NCBI RefSeq assembly: GCF_040581485.1
Contig: NC_090130.1
Location: forward strand, 15,379,656-15,443,655
DNA from: Linepithema humile
Lineage: Eukaryota; Arthropoda; Insecta; Hymenoptera; Formicidae
Length of the DNA stretch: 64,000 nucleotides
Reading direction: 5' to 3'
Of this stretch, positions 32,617-41,235 are shown one piece after another. The notes beneath the pieces are model-generated. The model worked only from the letters and a program-made list of their open reading frames with translations. It had not been told where the DNA came from and ran no database searches. How positions within the stretch are numbered: the stretch's first letter is position 1; every line of letters starts with the position of its first letter. Position numbers and translations under genes: made by a program.

Positions 32617-33525
32617 TACATTGTTCTTATTTATCCAAGAGTTGTGCGAGAAATCGAATCCCAACCATTTTACAAACACCTTATCATCCTTTCGACGCAA
32701 CACCTTCTCCACGAGATAAACGTCGGGTTAAGCGGTCTTAAGCAATTCGTGTTCGTACAATCCTCCGGAGATCGGATTTCCGCGAGAATCTTTAATCAGA
32801 TATGTCACGAGATTGGTTCGTTGCACCGCGGCAATCTTAAATACCTCCGTAGACCAATTTGGCGTGTGTGTGTACCCTTTCTCGAATATAGTTTTAAATT
32901 TGCTGACGCGCACCGGATCGCCCACCTTGAATTTCACTGGCGCGGCAATCTTTATTCTACTGTACACCGTGGACAAGAGTCTCTTTGCGATCGCGGGAGT
33001 GACATCGATCAGTCGCATACCAATAGTTCGATGTTTACGATTATTGTATTCCAAGACTAATCGCGGTAAATCATCGATCCATCTATACGATCTATTGAGC
33101 GTAAAAACTTTCCACATCTCGTTCTTTAGCGTGCGGTTGAATCGTTCCACCACCGAAGCCTTCATACTTGAGTATGTCGAGTAATGATTGATATCACGTT
33201 TCTCGACAAGTTTCCGAAAATCTCCGTTATAAAATTCTTTTCCTCGGTCGGTTTGCAAATTTTTCGGAGTTCTTTTGTAATCTCGAAATATCGTGGAAAA
33301 TACTTCGGCCGCTTCGATTCCACTTTTGGTTTCTAGCGGAATGGCCCATGCGTGTTTACTCAACACATCGATGACGGTTAGAATGTACTTGTAGCCGCTG
33401 TTAAATCGCGAGTACGGTCTTATTTCGACTACGTCAGCTTGCCACAAGTCATCGTATCCTTTTACAACAACAGATCTGCGTTTAAAGTTTCTTCTCGCTG
33501 GTGCGTGGAGTTCATTCACGAGCAA
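32617..33525 (-). pseudogene. int: Maverick integrase with chromodomain
   Basis: The main frame (33525-32728, 265 residues) contains the retroviral-type core: LWQADVVEI (Asp), NLQTDRGKEFYN (Asp) and KASVVERFNRTLK (Glu), plus IDVLSKHAWAIPL between. The C-terminal part ends GLYEHELLKTA at a TAA. In the same frame beyond that stop, to 32617, lies YLVEKVLRRKDDKVFVKWLGF and HNSWI, a chromodomain. One nonsense change thus separates the core from its chromatin-targeting tail. Convergent to polB with a 136-bp gap, the usual Maverick arrangement. Confidence 0.9.
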
Positions 33526-33551
33526 CCTTTTCTTTAAACTAATATCGTTTT

Positions 33552-34151
33552 TTATTTCGATTCTTTCAATTCATTCTTTATTATTTCATGAAGATGCATA
33601 ATATTATTTCTTAAAACACTACGAAGATTTTTAATCTCTTGATTAATTAATTGCTTCATCTGATTCATTAATTCCGCATTATCCGCAGCAATTTTTCTGT
33701 TGGTTTTGGATATATCCTCATTGACATAAGCCCGCAGATCTGTAATTTGCTTTTGCAACGTTGCAAATTTTGTGTTAATGTAAACGTTGCTATCCTTCCT
33801 CCAGTTCTGTACAGTAATCTCCAAATTTTGAAGTTTTAAAAGCACTTCCCGTTTGGAATTTTCGCAAAGTAAATGATTTCTATTTATACGATTGTCCATG
33901 TCGTCACTAATAGTCTTGAAGCGATGATCCAGGTGTTGCTTGTTCACAGCATCGCTATTGGTTTCAGGGCTGGCGAGACGTCTAATTTGATGTGACTTCG
34001 CGTTGAAAACTTTACCATCCACGCAGAGACAATTTTCTCGTACGTAATTTCTAAAGACTCCACCGCTCCACCGAGCTTCTCCTGTCTTTGCGTCGTTTTT
34101 TACAAGCTGTATTCCAAACTTGTTGATAGACATTCCTGTAGTGTTGCACAA
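33552..34151 (-). CDS. Unassigned Maverick ORF, helical C-terminus
   Basis: An intact 199-residue frame starts MCNTTGMSINKFGIQLV. Residues about 1-75 look globular (GVFRNYVRENCLCVDGKVFN, KQHLDHRFKTISDD). The rest has heptad-like hydrophobic spacing (LLKLQNLEITVQNW, FATLQKQITDLRAYV, MNQMKQLINQEIKNLRSVL), suggesting a long coiled coil. It sits 26 bp from integrase in the same direction. Position and shape would suit a fibre or structural protein, but I do not recognise a family. Confidence 0.7.
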   Translation of the reverse strand: MCNTTGMSINKFGIQLVKNDAKTGEARWSGGVFRNYVRENCLCVDGKVFNAKSHQIRRLASPETNSDAVNKQHLDHRFKTISDDMDNRINRNHLLCENSKREVLLKLQNLEITVQNWRKDSNVYINTKFATLQKQITDLRAYVNEDISKTNRKIAADNAELMNQMKQLINQEIKNLRSVLRNNIMHLHEIIKNELKESK

Positions 34152-34213
34152 GCGATACTGGCATTAGTTGAATGGTGGTGGTCAATTTATAATCAGAACC
34201 GCTTCACGCAGTG

Positions 34214-34731
34214 AAAGGTACTTTTCAAGTTATGAGGCTTGCAAATTACAGTATTTTGACATATAATACAAAATATCTTGTATGCAGTTACATGTTGCAA
34301 ACTACATATTTTTTCTTGAAAGCAACTATGTGTTTTTTTATACCAATTGATTCGTCTCATTATTTTATGCATAAAAGTATTAAGGTAAGATTCCCAAAAA
34401 TTGAATGTTTTACAAGATATTTTGTATTTTATGTCAAAATACTATAATTTACAAGTCTCATAACTCGAAAAATACTTAATGAAAAATAACTTTATTATAG
34501 TGTTTTGAAAAGCTCTTAACACCAGCTATTAGATTTTGGAATCAAAAATAGGGGTTTCCATTTAAAAAATAACTGACCTTCAAATAACCTTGAAAATTGA
34601 CTTCAAGGTCAAAGTCACTAGCACAAATAGGTGACCCCCATTGTCTTGAACAACTTTTGTCTGAACCATTTTTCTGTATTTGGCTTACTTACGGAGAAAT
34701 TTGCGTGGATGGATTAAAATGGCCCACCCTG
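34214..34731. repeat. Repeat family R, truncated copy in the Maverick
   Basis: From about 34214 to the CCCACCCTG end followed by TA, this matches the right arm and part of the left arm of the R palindrome at 59847-60725. The left TIR is missing. It lies between Maverick genes and interrupts their spacing. Confidence 0.8.
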
Positions 34732-34739
34732 TATATCGC

Positions 34740-35534
34740 ATCGTCGGGAATTCTTTTAAATATCAATTCAAACAGACCGGACGTACCCGCGTATATTACA
34801 CTGTCCACAATTATGTTATCATTTTTATTGATGTCAAAGCGCTTGTCCCCAAGCAGCGTACCCTCATTGTTAAAGTACACTCCGTAAACTTAATCCGTCT
34901 TCTTATCACCGCTCAAGAGCGCTCCGATGTACTCTTGCCCCAGCGGGCCTAGTTGACCGTACAACGCTTCTCGGCCATCGGACGTTTGCATCGTCCGTCT
35001 CACAGATGTTACGAAAGATGGGTTCGTCGTTTCGAACACGCTTTCAGTCGATAAATTTGTTGGTGATTCAAATGTCAATTTTCGCGGTTGGAGCGGAGTC
35101 GAGGTCCATATCGGTGACGTCAACAGGGTACTTGGTCGCATCCGCTTGCTCTTTTTCTCGGTGCTCAATTGCTTGCGTTTGTTGTTGTAGTTCGATTCAT
35201 CCATAACCTCAATATCGAGACTTGGTGTAACCGTCGCATTCGTGATAACCGAATCATCATCACCGCCAATGTTCTCGACAATTTGTTTCAACGGTTCGAC
35301 GATTGGTTTAAGATGCTTTTCCAAATCCGCCTCCTCCACCATCTTTCCAGTCTTAAACGCCCGATGCTTCTTGCGGATCGATTCGCTAATACGAGCAATC
35401 TCCTTCGCTAACCTTTCCCGCTCTTCGATATCTTTTGTGTCGAGCGTCATCATCGACGTTTCGTGAACAACTAACCACTCTGTGTACCGCGAACTCGTTA
35501 AAACTACGTCTGTATCGTCCATCACCAAGCGCAC
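34740..35534 (-). pseudogene. Maverick ATPase-linked C-terminal region
   Basis: A 214-residue frame starts at 35534 (MRLVMDDTDVVLTSSRYTEW) and ends at 34890 after LGPLGQEYIGALLSGDKK. A second piece, 34880-34740, continues with GVYFNNEGTLLGDKRFDI-like residues in a shifted frame and ends KRIPDDAIY next to repeat R. The segment contains a helical part (EERERLAKEIARISESIRKK) and Ser/Thr-rich linker. It begins where the ATPase frame loses register, so it may be the C-terminus of the ATPase gene or an overlapping downstream gene. Function unknown. Confidence 0.55.
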
Positions 35535-36060
35535 TATCTTCGTACGTCATGTCCGTATTTACATGTTCGTTGTAGATATGTTTAAGGTTGGTACCATCCT
35601 GCTTGAATAAGATCAACAAATTCGCGTTGTCGCGTACAAGATGTTTAGGTATCCTCGCGTACGTTTGACACAGATAGAAGCAATCGACTTTGGAATGACG
35701 ACCCATTGCAAGTATTCCCGTATTGCATCCTGCTTATCGCAGGCTGTCATCAAAGATAAATATAGAATTTGATAGCGCCTCGCTCGGGGGTATCACAGTA
35801 CAATCCGAGAATGTGAAGTAACCGATATCATCAATCAGTCCAAACAATTTTTCGAGATACTAATATTTTAGCTGATGTAACGATTTTGAGTACACGTACA
35901 CGTTTTCAAAGCACACACCGTGCAGACTTTTCAACAGACTCAACATTACGTTTGTTTTACCGCAATTCGAGAGGCCGCAAATGATACCGCGTATTGTGTT
36001 TGGTAGCATTCGACCGTGTCTGGATGCACAAGCCCCTCCCACTCGCATCTTATCGTCCAT
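35535..36060 (-). pseudogene. Maverick genome-packaging ATPase
   Basis: The frame starts MDDKMRVGGACASRHGRML and reads the Walker A loop GIICGLSNCGKTNVMLSLL at about residues 25-45, then stops at 35860. After a frameshift the Walker B-like SNSIFIFDDS is seen near 35760, followed by a stop and, in the frame starting at 35706, GRHSKVDCFYLCQTYARIPK. This matches the A32/FtsK-like packaging ATPases of Polintons, which pump DNA into capsids. At least three breaks separate the motifs. Confidence 0.8.
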
Positions 36061-36241
36061 GTTTTTTACACGAATCGTGTACGGTTGTCGGACAAACTTT
36101 ATTATTACTGGTTGACGTTCGACGGATACCAGCTATTTATAGGTGCGCGCGGCTCGAACATTCTTCAGTTGGAAAAATGTTTTTCTTACTGGCGGACGAT
36201 ATTTTACTTTTGACGGTCAAAGAGTTGCGATTTATAAGTAA

Positions 36242-36436
36242 ATTCTTCCAAAAGTAATTCTTCTGCTAGAATTTGGTCGGTACGTGGAGCAACTGTGGCA
36301 GAAACTTTCTGAACATTTAACGGAGGATCCGGAAGTGCAAGGTTATCGTCGGTGTCTCAAGCATTACAATCAACAAGGCGATCACATCGACGGACCCGCG
36401 CCGTATGTTAAAGATTGCGCTTTATGCAATTCATGA
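36242..36436 (+). CDS. Small Maverick ORF upstream of PLA2 gene
   Basis: A frame without ATG encodes about 64 residues including FGRYVEQLWQKLSEHLTEDP and APYVKDCALCNS, with a basic helical middle. It overlaps the PLA2-like ORF start by about 20 bases. The composition looks coding, and nearby sequence from 36134 may hold its broken 5' end. No family recognised. Confidence 0.45.
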   Translation: MLPKVILLLEFGRYVEQLWQKLSEHLTEDPEVQGYRRCLKHYNQQGDHIDGPAPYVKDCALCNS

Positions 36437-36774
36437 ATCGCGCGATAAACGCGCTTCCGTTCGAACTGCACATACCCGGCTATCAATTTTGCGGTCCGGG
36501 AACTCATCTGCGGAAACGGCTCGAGCAAGGGGATCGAGGAATCAATCCGCTGGACGCGGCATGCCGCGATCATGACATTGCGTACTCGCGTAGCGACAAA
36601 CTAGCGGACCGACACGTCGCCGATCACGTTCTTGCCGATAGAGCGCGGAAACGTATCATCGCTAAGGACTCGACTTTCGGAGAGAGGACCACTGCTACCG
36701 CTGTTTGGGCGGCGATAAAAGCAAAGACGAAATTGGGCATGGGAATGGCGAAGCAAAAAATGAAAAAAAAGTGA
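36415..36774 (+). CDS. PLA2-like Maverick protein
   Basis: The 119-residue ORF contains PGYQFCGPGTHLRKRLEQGD and NPLDAACRDHDIAYSR at about residues 21-60. The GPGT calcium loop and the HD dyad in CRDHDIAY are those of the phospholipase A2 domain found in parvovirus VP1 and several insect Mavericks. The tail is Ala/Lys-rich and ends in a run of lysine. In viruses this domain breaches endosomal membrane; here the role is inferred. The frame is intact and is followed by the overlapping pX-like ORF. Confidence 0.85.
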   Translation: MRFMQFMNRAINALPFELHIPGYQFCGPGTHLRKRLEQGDRGINPLDAACRDHDIAYSRSDKLADRHVADHVLADRARKRIIAKDSTFGERTTATAVWAAIKAKTKLGMGMAKQKMKKK

Positions 36775-37022
36775 AAAAACGATCGCTCCCGATAGCGAAA
36801 CGTGGCGGTATCTTGCCATTGTTACCGCTTCTTGGAGTTATCGGTTCACTAGCCGGTGGAGCGACAGGTGTCGCAAAGGCGGTGAATGATGCCAAAGCTG
36901 CGCAGCGACAACTCGAAGAAACGCAACGTCACAATTGCGCTATGGAAGGACGCGGACTTTATCTCGCTTCGTACAAACAAGGAGTCTCGCAAAAGAAAAA
37001 AAAAACGTTGAAAAGAAGATAA
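36705..37022 (+). CDS. pX-like basic/hydrophobic minor protein
   Basis: The frame overlaps the PLA2 ORF end and encodes a lysine-rich stretch, then RGGILPLLPLLGVIGSLAGG, a Gly/Leu-rich hydrophobic segment, then a helical arm and a basic tail (KKKKTLKRR). This resembles adenovirus core protein X/VI-like peptides described in Polintons, which are cleaved by the adenain-like protease. No ATG begins the frame, so the true start is uncertain or codes differently. It lies directly before the protease gene. Confidence 0.55.
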   Translation: MGGDKSKDEIGHGNGEAKNEKKVKKRSLPIAKRGGILPLLPLLGVIGSLAGGATGVAKAVNDAKAAQRQLEETQRHNCAMEGRGLYLASYKQGVSQKKKKTLKRR

Positions 37023-37024
37023 AG

Positions 37025-37369
37025 ATGCCCGCGGGTGTCACCACCAATTTACAGTTGATACAAATAGCGAAACGTTTGCGAATACCGTATTTCCGAAGCG
37101 TCTACATGTGTAACGCCTTACCGCACAAGACATATCGAAACGAGAGTGGTATCGTAAATTTGGACGATGCTGATAGACCGGGCACGCATTGGGTGGCGTA
37201 CGCCAAGAGAGGCGATCGCGTCATGTACTTTGACAGTTTTGGTAATTTGCAACCACCGAAGGAAATTGTACGTTATCTCGGCATCGATACAACGATAACA
37301 TACAATTACACGGTCTATCAGACGTACAATCAAACGATCTGCGGACAATTGTGCCTATTGTTCCTTTGA
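37025..37369 (+). CDS. pro: Adenain-like cysteine protease
   Basis: Starting at ATG 37025, this 114-residue protein shows GTHWVAYAKRGD with the catalytic His at about 56-60, then MYFDSFGNLQPP with the acidic residue, and YNQTICGQLCLLFL with the Cys near the C-terminus. This is the C5/Ulp1-like triad of adenovirus protease and Polinton PRO proteins. It would process capsid precursors. The frame is intact, although the short C-terminus after the Cys suggests slight truncation. Confidence 0.85.
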   Translation: MPAGVTTNLQLIQIAKRLRIPYFRSVYMCNALPHKTYRNESGIVNLDDADRPGTHWVAYAKRGDRVMYFDSFGNLQPPKEIVRYLGIDTTITYNYTVYQTYNQTICGQLCLLFL

Positions 37370-37424
37370 CAAATGGATTTAAGAATCGACCCATCGTCGA
37401 TCGACGCCAGTCGTCGCTAGAATC

Positions 37425-38149
37425 ATGTCGCTGACACTCACACTTAGCGGCAAGAGCAGCCTCCTCACGGTGGACTATTTTCCACCAATAGATTTGAGCG
37501 ATGGAAAATACGAACTCGGCTTAATCACATTGGAGACCTACAACACGATACCGAACGTGACGTTGACAAACAATAAATTTTATTTTGACGACAATGATGA
37601 GGAAATTACAATTCCCGAAGGATCAAAATGGACGCCATTGATGCATGTCTGAAACGTGCAATTTTACAAAAACGAGAAAAAAGTGATGATGATAATTATC
37701 CATCGTCACTTCGTCTTAATGTTAATACTATGAAAAGTGAAATCAAGTGCGCTTTTCGAATAAATTTCTCTAAACCAAATACCATTGGACCATTGTTGGG
37801 ATTTTCAACAGTTCGTATACTGGAACCGAGGAGGTGGTACGAATCAGACTCCTCGATAAACATTGTCAACGTAAACATTATAAGAATAGAATGCAGCATT
37901 ACCGCGGGTGCGTACGCCAACGACAAGTCTGTGCACACGATACATGAATTTTCACCGAACGTGCCTCCGGGATATAAAGTTTCGGAAACGCCGGCGCAAA
38001 TCATTTACCTTCCGGTCATCGCAAGGAGCGTTACTGATATTACACTACGTGTGGTGGATCAAGAAGGACTATTGATTGACTTTCGCGGAGAGGAAATTAC
38101 CATCAGACTGCACTTGCGACGACGTGGTGCGAGGAAATGCTCGTATTGA
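37425..38149 (+). pseudogene. Minor capsid (penton-like) protein
   Basis: Two overlapping frames form one gene. 37425-37652 starts MSLTLTLSGKSSLLTVDYFP and includes KYELGLITLETYNTIPN. 37628-38149 carries [15 protein letters not shown] and the C-terminal strand-rich block with [20 protein letters not shown] and [16 protein letters not shown] frameshift near 37640 separates them. The strand pattern and position between protease and major capsid gene match the single jelly-roll minor capsid protein of Polintons, which forms pentons. Confidence 0.8.
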
Positions 38150-38279
38150 ACGAGAGAGAACAGCAAGTGATTGAGAAAACAACAAAAATTGAGAAAAAAT
38201 CGCCAATCAAGAAGCTGAATACATCGAGTGTAAACATTTTTAAAATTATTGGGATTTGCTGTGAGAAACGCTTAAAGAG

Positions 38280-39482
38280 ATGGATATACTCAACATTGCT
38301 GACGAGCCTGTTTTCGACGAGCGCATTGTGAAATATGAGATGTACACGTACAATCCGTACGCTAACACAACGTTGGGACACAGCGATGAGATACGAATAC
38401 CTATACAGCAACAGGATTTGTACACGTTGCCGTGTGAGAGTTTTCTTTACATTGAAGGAAAACTCGTTACGAATCCTATTAATGAGGCTAGAGATAACGT
38501 GTGTATAATGGGAAATAATTGTGTCGCGTTCATGTTTGATGAAATGCGATACGAGCTCGACAGAGTTGAAATCGATCGTAACAGAAACATTGGAATAACG
38601 AGCACGATCAAAAACTATATATCACTGACAACGGAGAAGAGCAAGACGCTGAAATACGCATTGTGGAATCCGAATGGATATCTGTTGACCAATGGAAACT
38701 TTAATTTTTGCGTTCCGCTCAATACTCTTTTGGGATTTTGTGAGGACTACAAGGACGGATTGTAATCAACGCGCGTCATGAACTTGTATTGATACGCTCA
38801 CGCAACGATAACAATTGTTTAATCGCACGAGCTGGTACGAATTCAATGATTGAACTACTCAAGATACAGTGGCGAATGCCACACGTAGCTCTGAGCAAAG
38901 TCAACAAGCTGTCTCTTCTTCGAACTTTGGAAAGCGGAAGATATTTGAGCATGTGTTTCCGTTCGTGAGATCTGTACGAATTTCCCATGCTGCAAAACAC
39001 AACCAAGCATTCCTGGGCTGTCAAAGCCGCGATGCAATTGGAAAAACTGCGATACATAATCTTTGCTCTCCAAACCGGTCAAAAAAATGTGCTCTCTGAA
39101 AACGTTGTTCAATTTGATGCTTGTAAACTCACCAATGAGACTGCATCTAAATTCTGATTTTTATCCGTACGACGACATGAACTTGGATTTCGACAGGAAT
39201 CGATATGCTATACTGTACAACATGTATGCGCGTTTCCATAAAGCTTATTACGGATGCGATAATACGTATTTGGATATCGATGAATTCTTGAAAGCCGGTC
39301 CGTTCGTAGTCATAGATTGTTCGCGACAAAACGACTCTATCAAGAGTGCCACCGTCGACGTGCGAATAGAATTTGATTGTAAAGAAAATATACCAGCCAA
39401 CACCACAGCCTATTGTCTCATTATACATGAGCGAATGGTTGAATATAATCCGTTAAACAACATTGTGCTCAGACTCGTATGA
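38280..39482 (+). pseudogene. Major capsid protein (double jelly roll)
   Basis: The first frame (38280-38765) starts MDILNIADEPVFDERIVKYE and includes FLYIEGKLVTN and ALWNPNGYLLTN. The middle (38766-39062) carries VINARHELVLIRSRND and WAVKAAMQLEKLRYI in two different frames with a stop between. The last frame (39063-39482) has LHLNSDFYPYDDMNLDFDRN and GPFVVIDCSRQND to its natural stop. This is the Polinton major capsid protein, whose trimers form hexons. At least three breaks make it non-functional. Confidence 0.85.
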
Positions 39483-39540
39483 AAAGTTATAAATTTGACG
39501 TGTGCGAATGGGAACGTTAGTTTTCCGATGATTGACAACG

Positions 39541-40005
39541 ATGTCTGACGTACCAATTTTCGTCGACTTGCAAGGTTACGCGTTCAACAACATTTTTATT
39601 GTGAAAGAAGCAGCGGTACTTCGAGATGGCGAAACGTTATCTCATTACGTATTTCGTGAACTCGTACCATGGAATTTGTTGACGAAATCGGAAAAATCGC
39701 TGGTGTGTTGGTTACGAATACACCATCACGGGTTCCAATGGGAAGATAGACACGTCTCATACAGTCAGATGAAAAGCCTTATCAACAAGGCTATTGGTAC
39801 AGAACCGCCTCTGATATATGTAAAAGGACTCGAGAAGAAAAAGTGGCTGTGCGAGATTTTGGAAGATGATGTAGAGATCGAAACAATCAATGTGGATTAT
39901 GAGGATATAGCACGCCTGACAAACCTGGATGTAATCGGAACCTTGCGTTGTGGGTATCACACGAGACATTGCGCTATGCAGAATGTTTGCAAATTGTACA
40001 AGTAG
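39541..40005 (+). CDS. Unassigned conserved-looking Maverick ORF
   Basis: The ATG at 39541 gives 154 residues starting MSDVPIFVDLQGYAFNNIF. It includes an acidic FVDLQGYAF motif, VKEAAVLRDG, a WNLLTKSEKSLVCWLRIHHHG block, and a C-terminal CGYHTRHCAMQNVCKL. The FVD.QG.....F..KE opening and the clustered Cys/His at the end suggest a nuclease-like or metal-binding fold, but I cannot name the family confidently. The frame is intact and follows the capsid gene in the same direction. Confidence 0.65.
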   Translation: MSDVPIFVDLQGYAFNNIFIVKEAAVLRDGETLSHYVFRELVPWNLLTKSEKSLVCWLRIHHHGFQWEDRHVSYSQMKSLINKAIGTEPPLIYVKGLEKKKWLCEILEDDVEIETINVDYEDIARLTNLDVIGTLRCGYHTRHCAMQNVCKLYK

Positions 40006-40261
40006 TGGTTTGAGCGTAACAAAGTTGTAAAATAATTATGTTTTATGTTAATAAAATGATGTATATTGAATTCGTATGACTTTTATTTTACTTTTTATCC
40101 AGTACGTTTACCCGTATCAGTTACATGATCCTCCGTAATATGACCTATCGCTTATCCCGCGACGTATAATAGATTATACGTAAGAACATTTAAGTGACAT
40201 GTAATATCATCTGTCGCTTATCTCACAAGATATAATAAATTATTAATTGTAAGAATATTGA

Positions 40262-40585
40262 AACATCTTTTAGACATTTATCGAACATCTATTGAACGTC
40301 AATCGAACGTCTATTGAACGTATATCGAACGTCTATCGTACGTCTTTAAACGTCTATTGAACGTCTATTGAACGTCTATCGTACGTCTCTCGTACGTCTT
40401 TGAACGTCTATCGAACGTCTATTGAACATCTATGGAACATCTATCGTACGTCTTTGAACGTCCATTCAACGTCTATCATACGTCTTTGAACGTCTATTGA
40501 ACGTCTATCGTACATCTTTGAACGTCTATCGAATGTCCATTGTACATTTCTCAAACCACATTCAACGTCTATCGATCGTTTATCG
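40262..40585. repeat. 11-12-bp tandem repeats in the Maverick
   Basis: About 25 copies of ACGTCTATTGA, ACGTCTATCGA or ACGTCTATCGTA follow each other, with occasional ACGTCTTTGA units. Period is 11-12 bp, near one helical turn. No coding frame is likely. It lies between two Maverick gene blocks in a region of about 850 bp without a gene. Confidence 0.9.
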
Positions 40586-40649
40586 TATGATTTTTAACTA
40601 CTTTCAGCATTTGTAGAGATAGATTTTTTCCTTCTTTTAAAAGAAAAAT

Positions 40650-40800
40650 TGGCATTATGCTACCTTTGCAAATTATATAATTTAAGACATGTGCTATCGA
40701 TGCGCTTTTGTATTTGAAGATTGTATAATTTAAAATGTGTGCTACCGTTGCTCTTTTACATTTGAGGATTATATAATTTAAGATGTGCTCTTTTTGCATA
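40650..40800. repeat. 48-bp tandem repeats in the Maverick
   Basis: Three units of roughly 48 bp contain TATATAATTTAAGA and GTGCTATCGATGCGCTTTT-like sequence. The minus-strand frame here repeats HILNYxIxKxK-like residues only because of this periodicity. Confidence 0.7.
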
Positions 40801-41080
40801 TGATGTGCTTTGTCAATTTATTTAAATACATTTTTGTCACGTATTGAGGAAAGAAGATATGGATGTCTCCTGTAGGATGGACACATAGATTTGTAACACA
40901 TCTTAAAGGTGCGAGTATAAAAATGCTTCAGAGGCTCGGACGGCCACAAGTCCTCCTACAGTTCGCGAGAGCCGGTGAGATAGCGCATCAGTTTTGTGAA
41001 CGAGCCAAATTAAAAAAGAAAAAAAAAAATGGAATTCTACAACGTAGATCTTGGATACGGACGTCGAAATCGGATAAATT

Positions 41081-41127
41081 TTGGTATTGGCCACAGTCGT
41101 AGCTGAAAGAGCTAGATTATTGACGGA
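41081..41127 (+). pseudogene. Maverick gene, part before the LINE insertion
   Basis: The frame VLATVVAERARLLT runs to the LINE target duplication at 41114-41127 and continues after the LINE at 54231 with the same frame (DVMHRFQILVQEMQQN). The upstream 40863-41080 has coding-like but interrupted sequence, including a poly-lysine stretch. I do not recognise the protein. Confidence 0.5.
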
Positions 41128-41235
41128 GTGTTGTATGAAAGGAGAGATGTTTAGCACTCCCCTAGACAAGGACGGACACATATGTACTGGTAAGGCACGG
41201 TCGTCTTTGACGACTCTTACCAACACATTTTTCAA

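Noticed and set aside
40262..40585. Regular short repeats resembling a CRISPR array
   Set aside because: The units are contiguous with no unique spacers, and the region is inside a eukaryotic Maverick.
41081..41235. N-terminal extension of the LINE RT frame as a real LINE domain
   Set aside because: The first residues belong to the Maverick gene and the rest to the 108-bp leader; copy 2 shows different sequence at this position.
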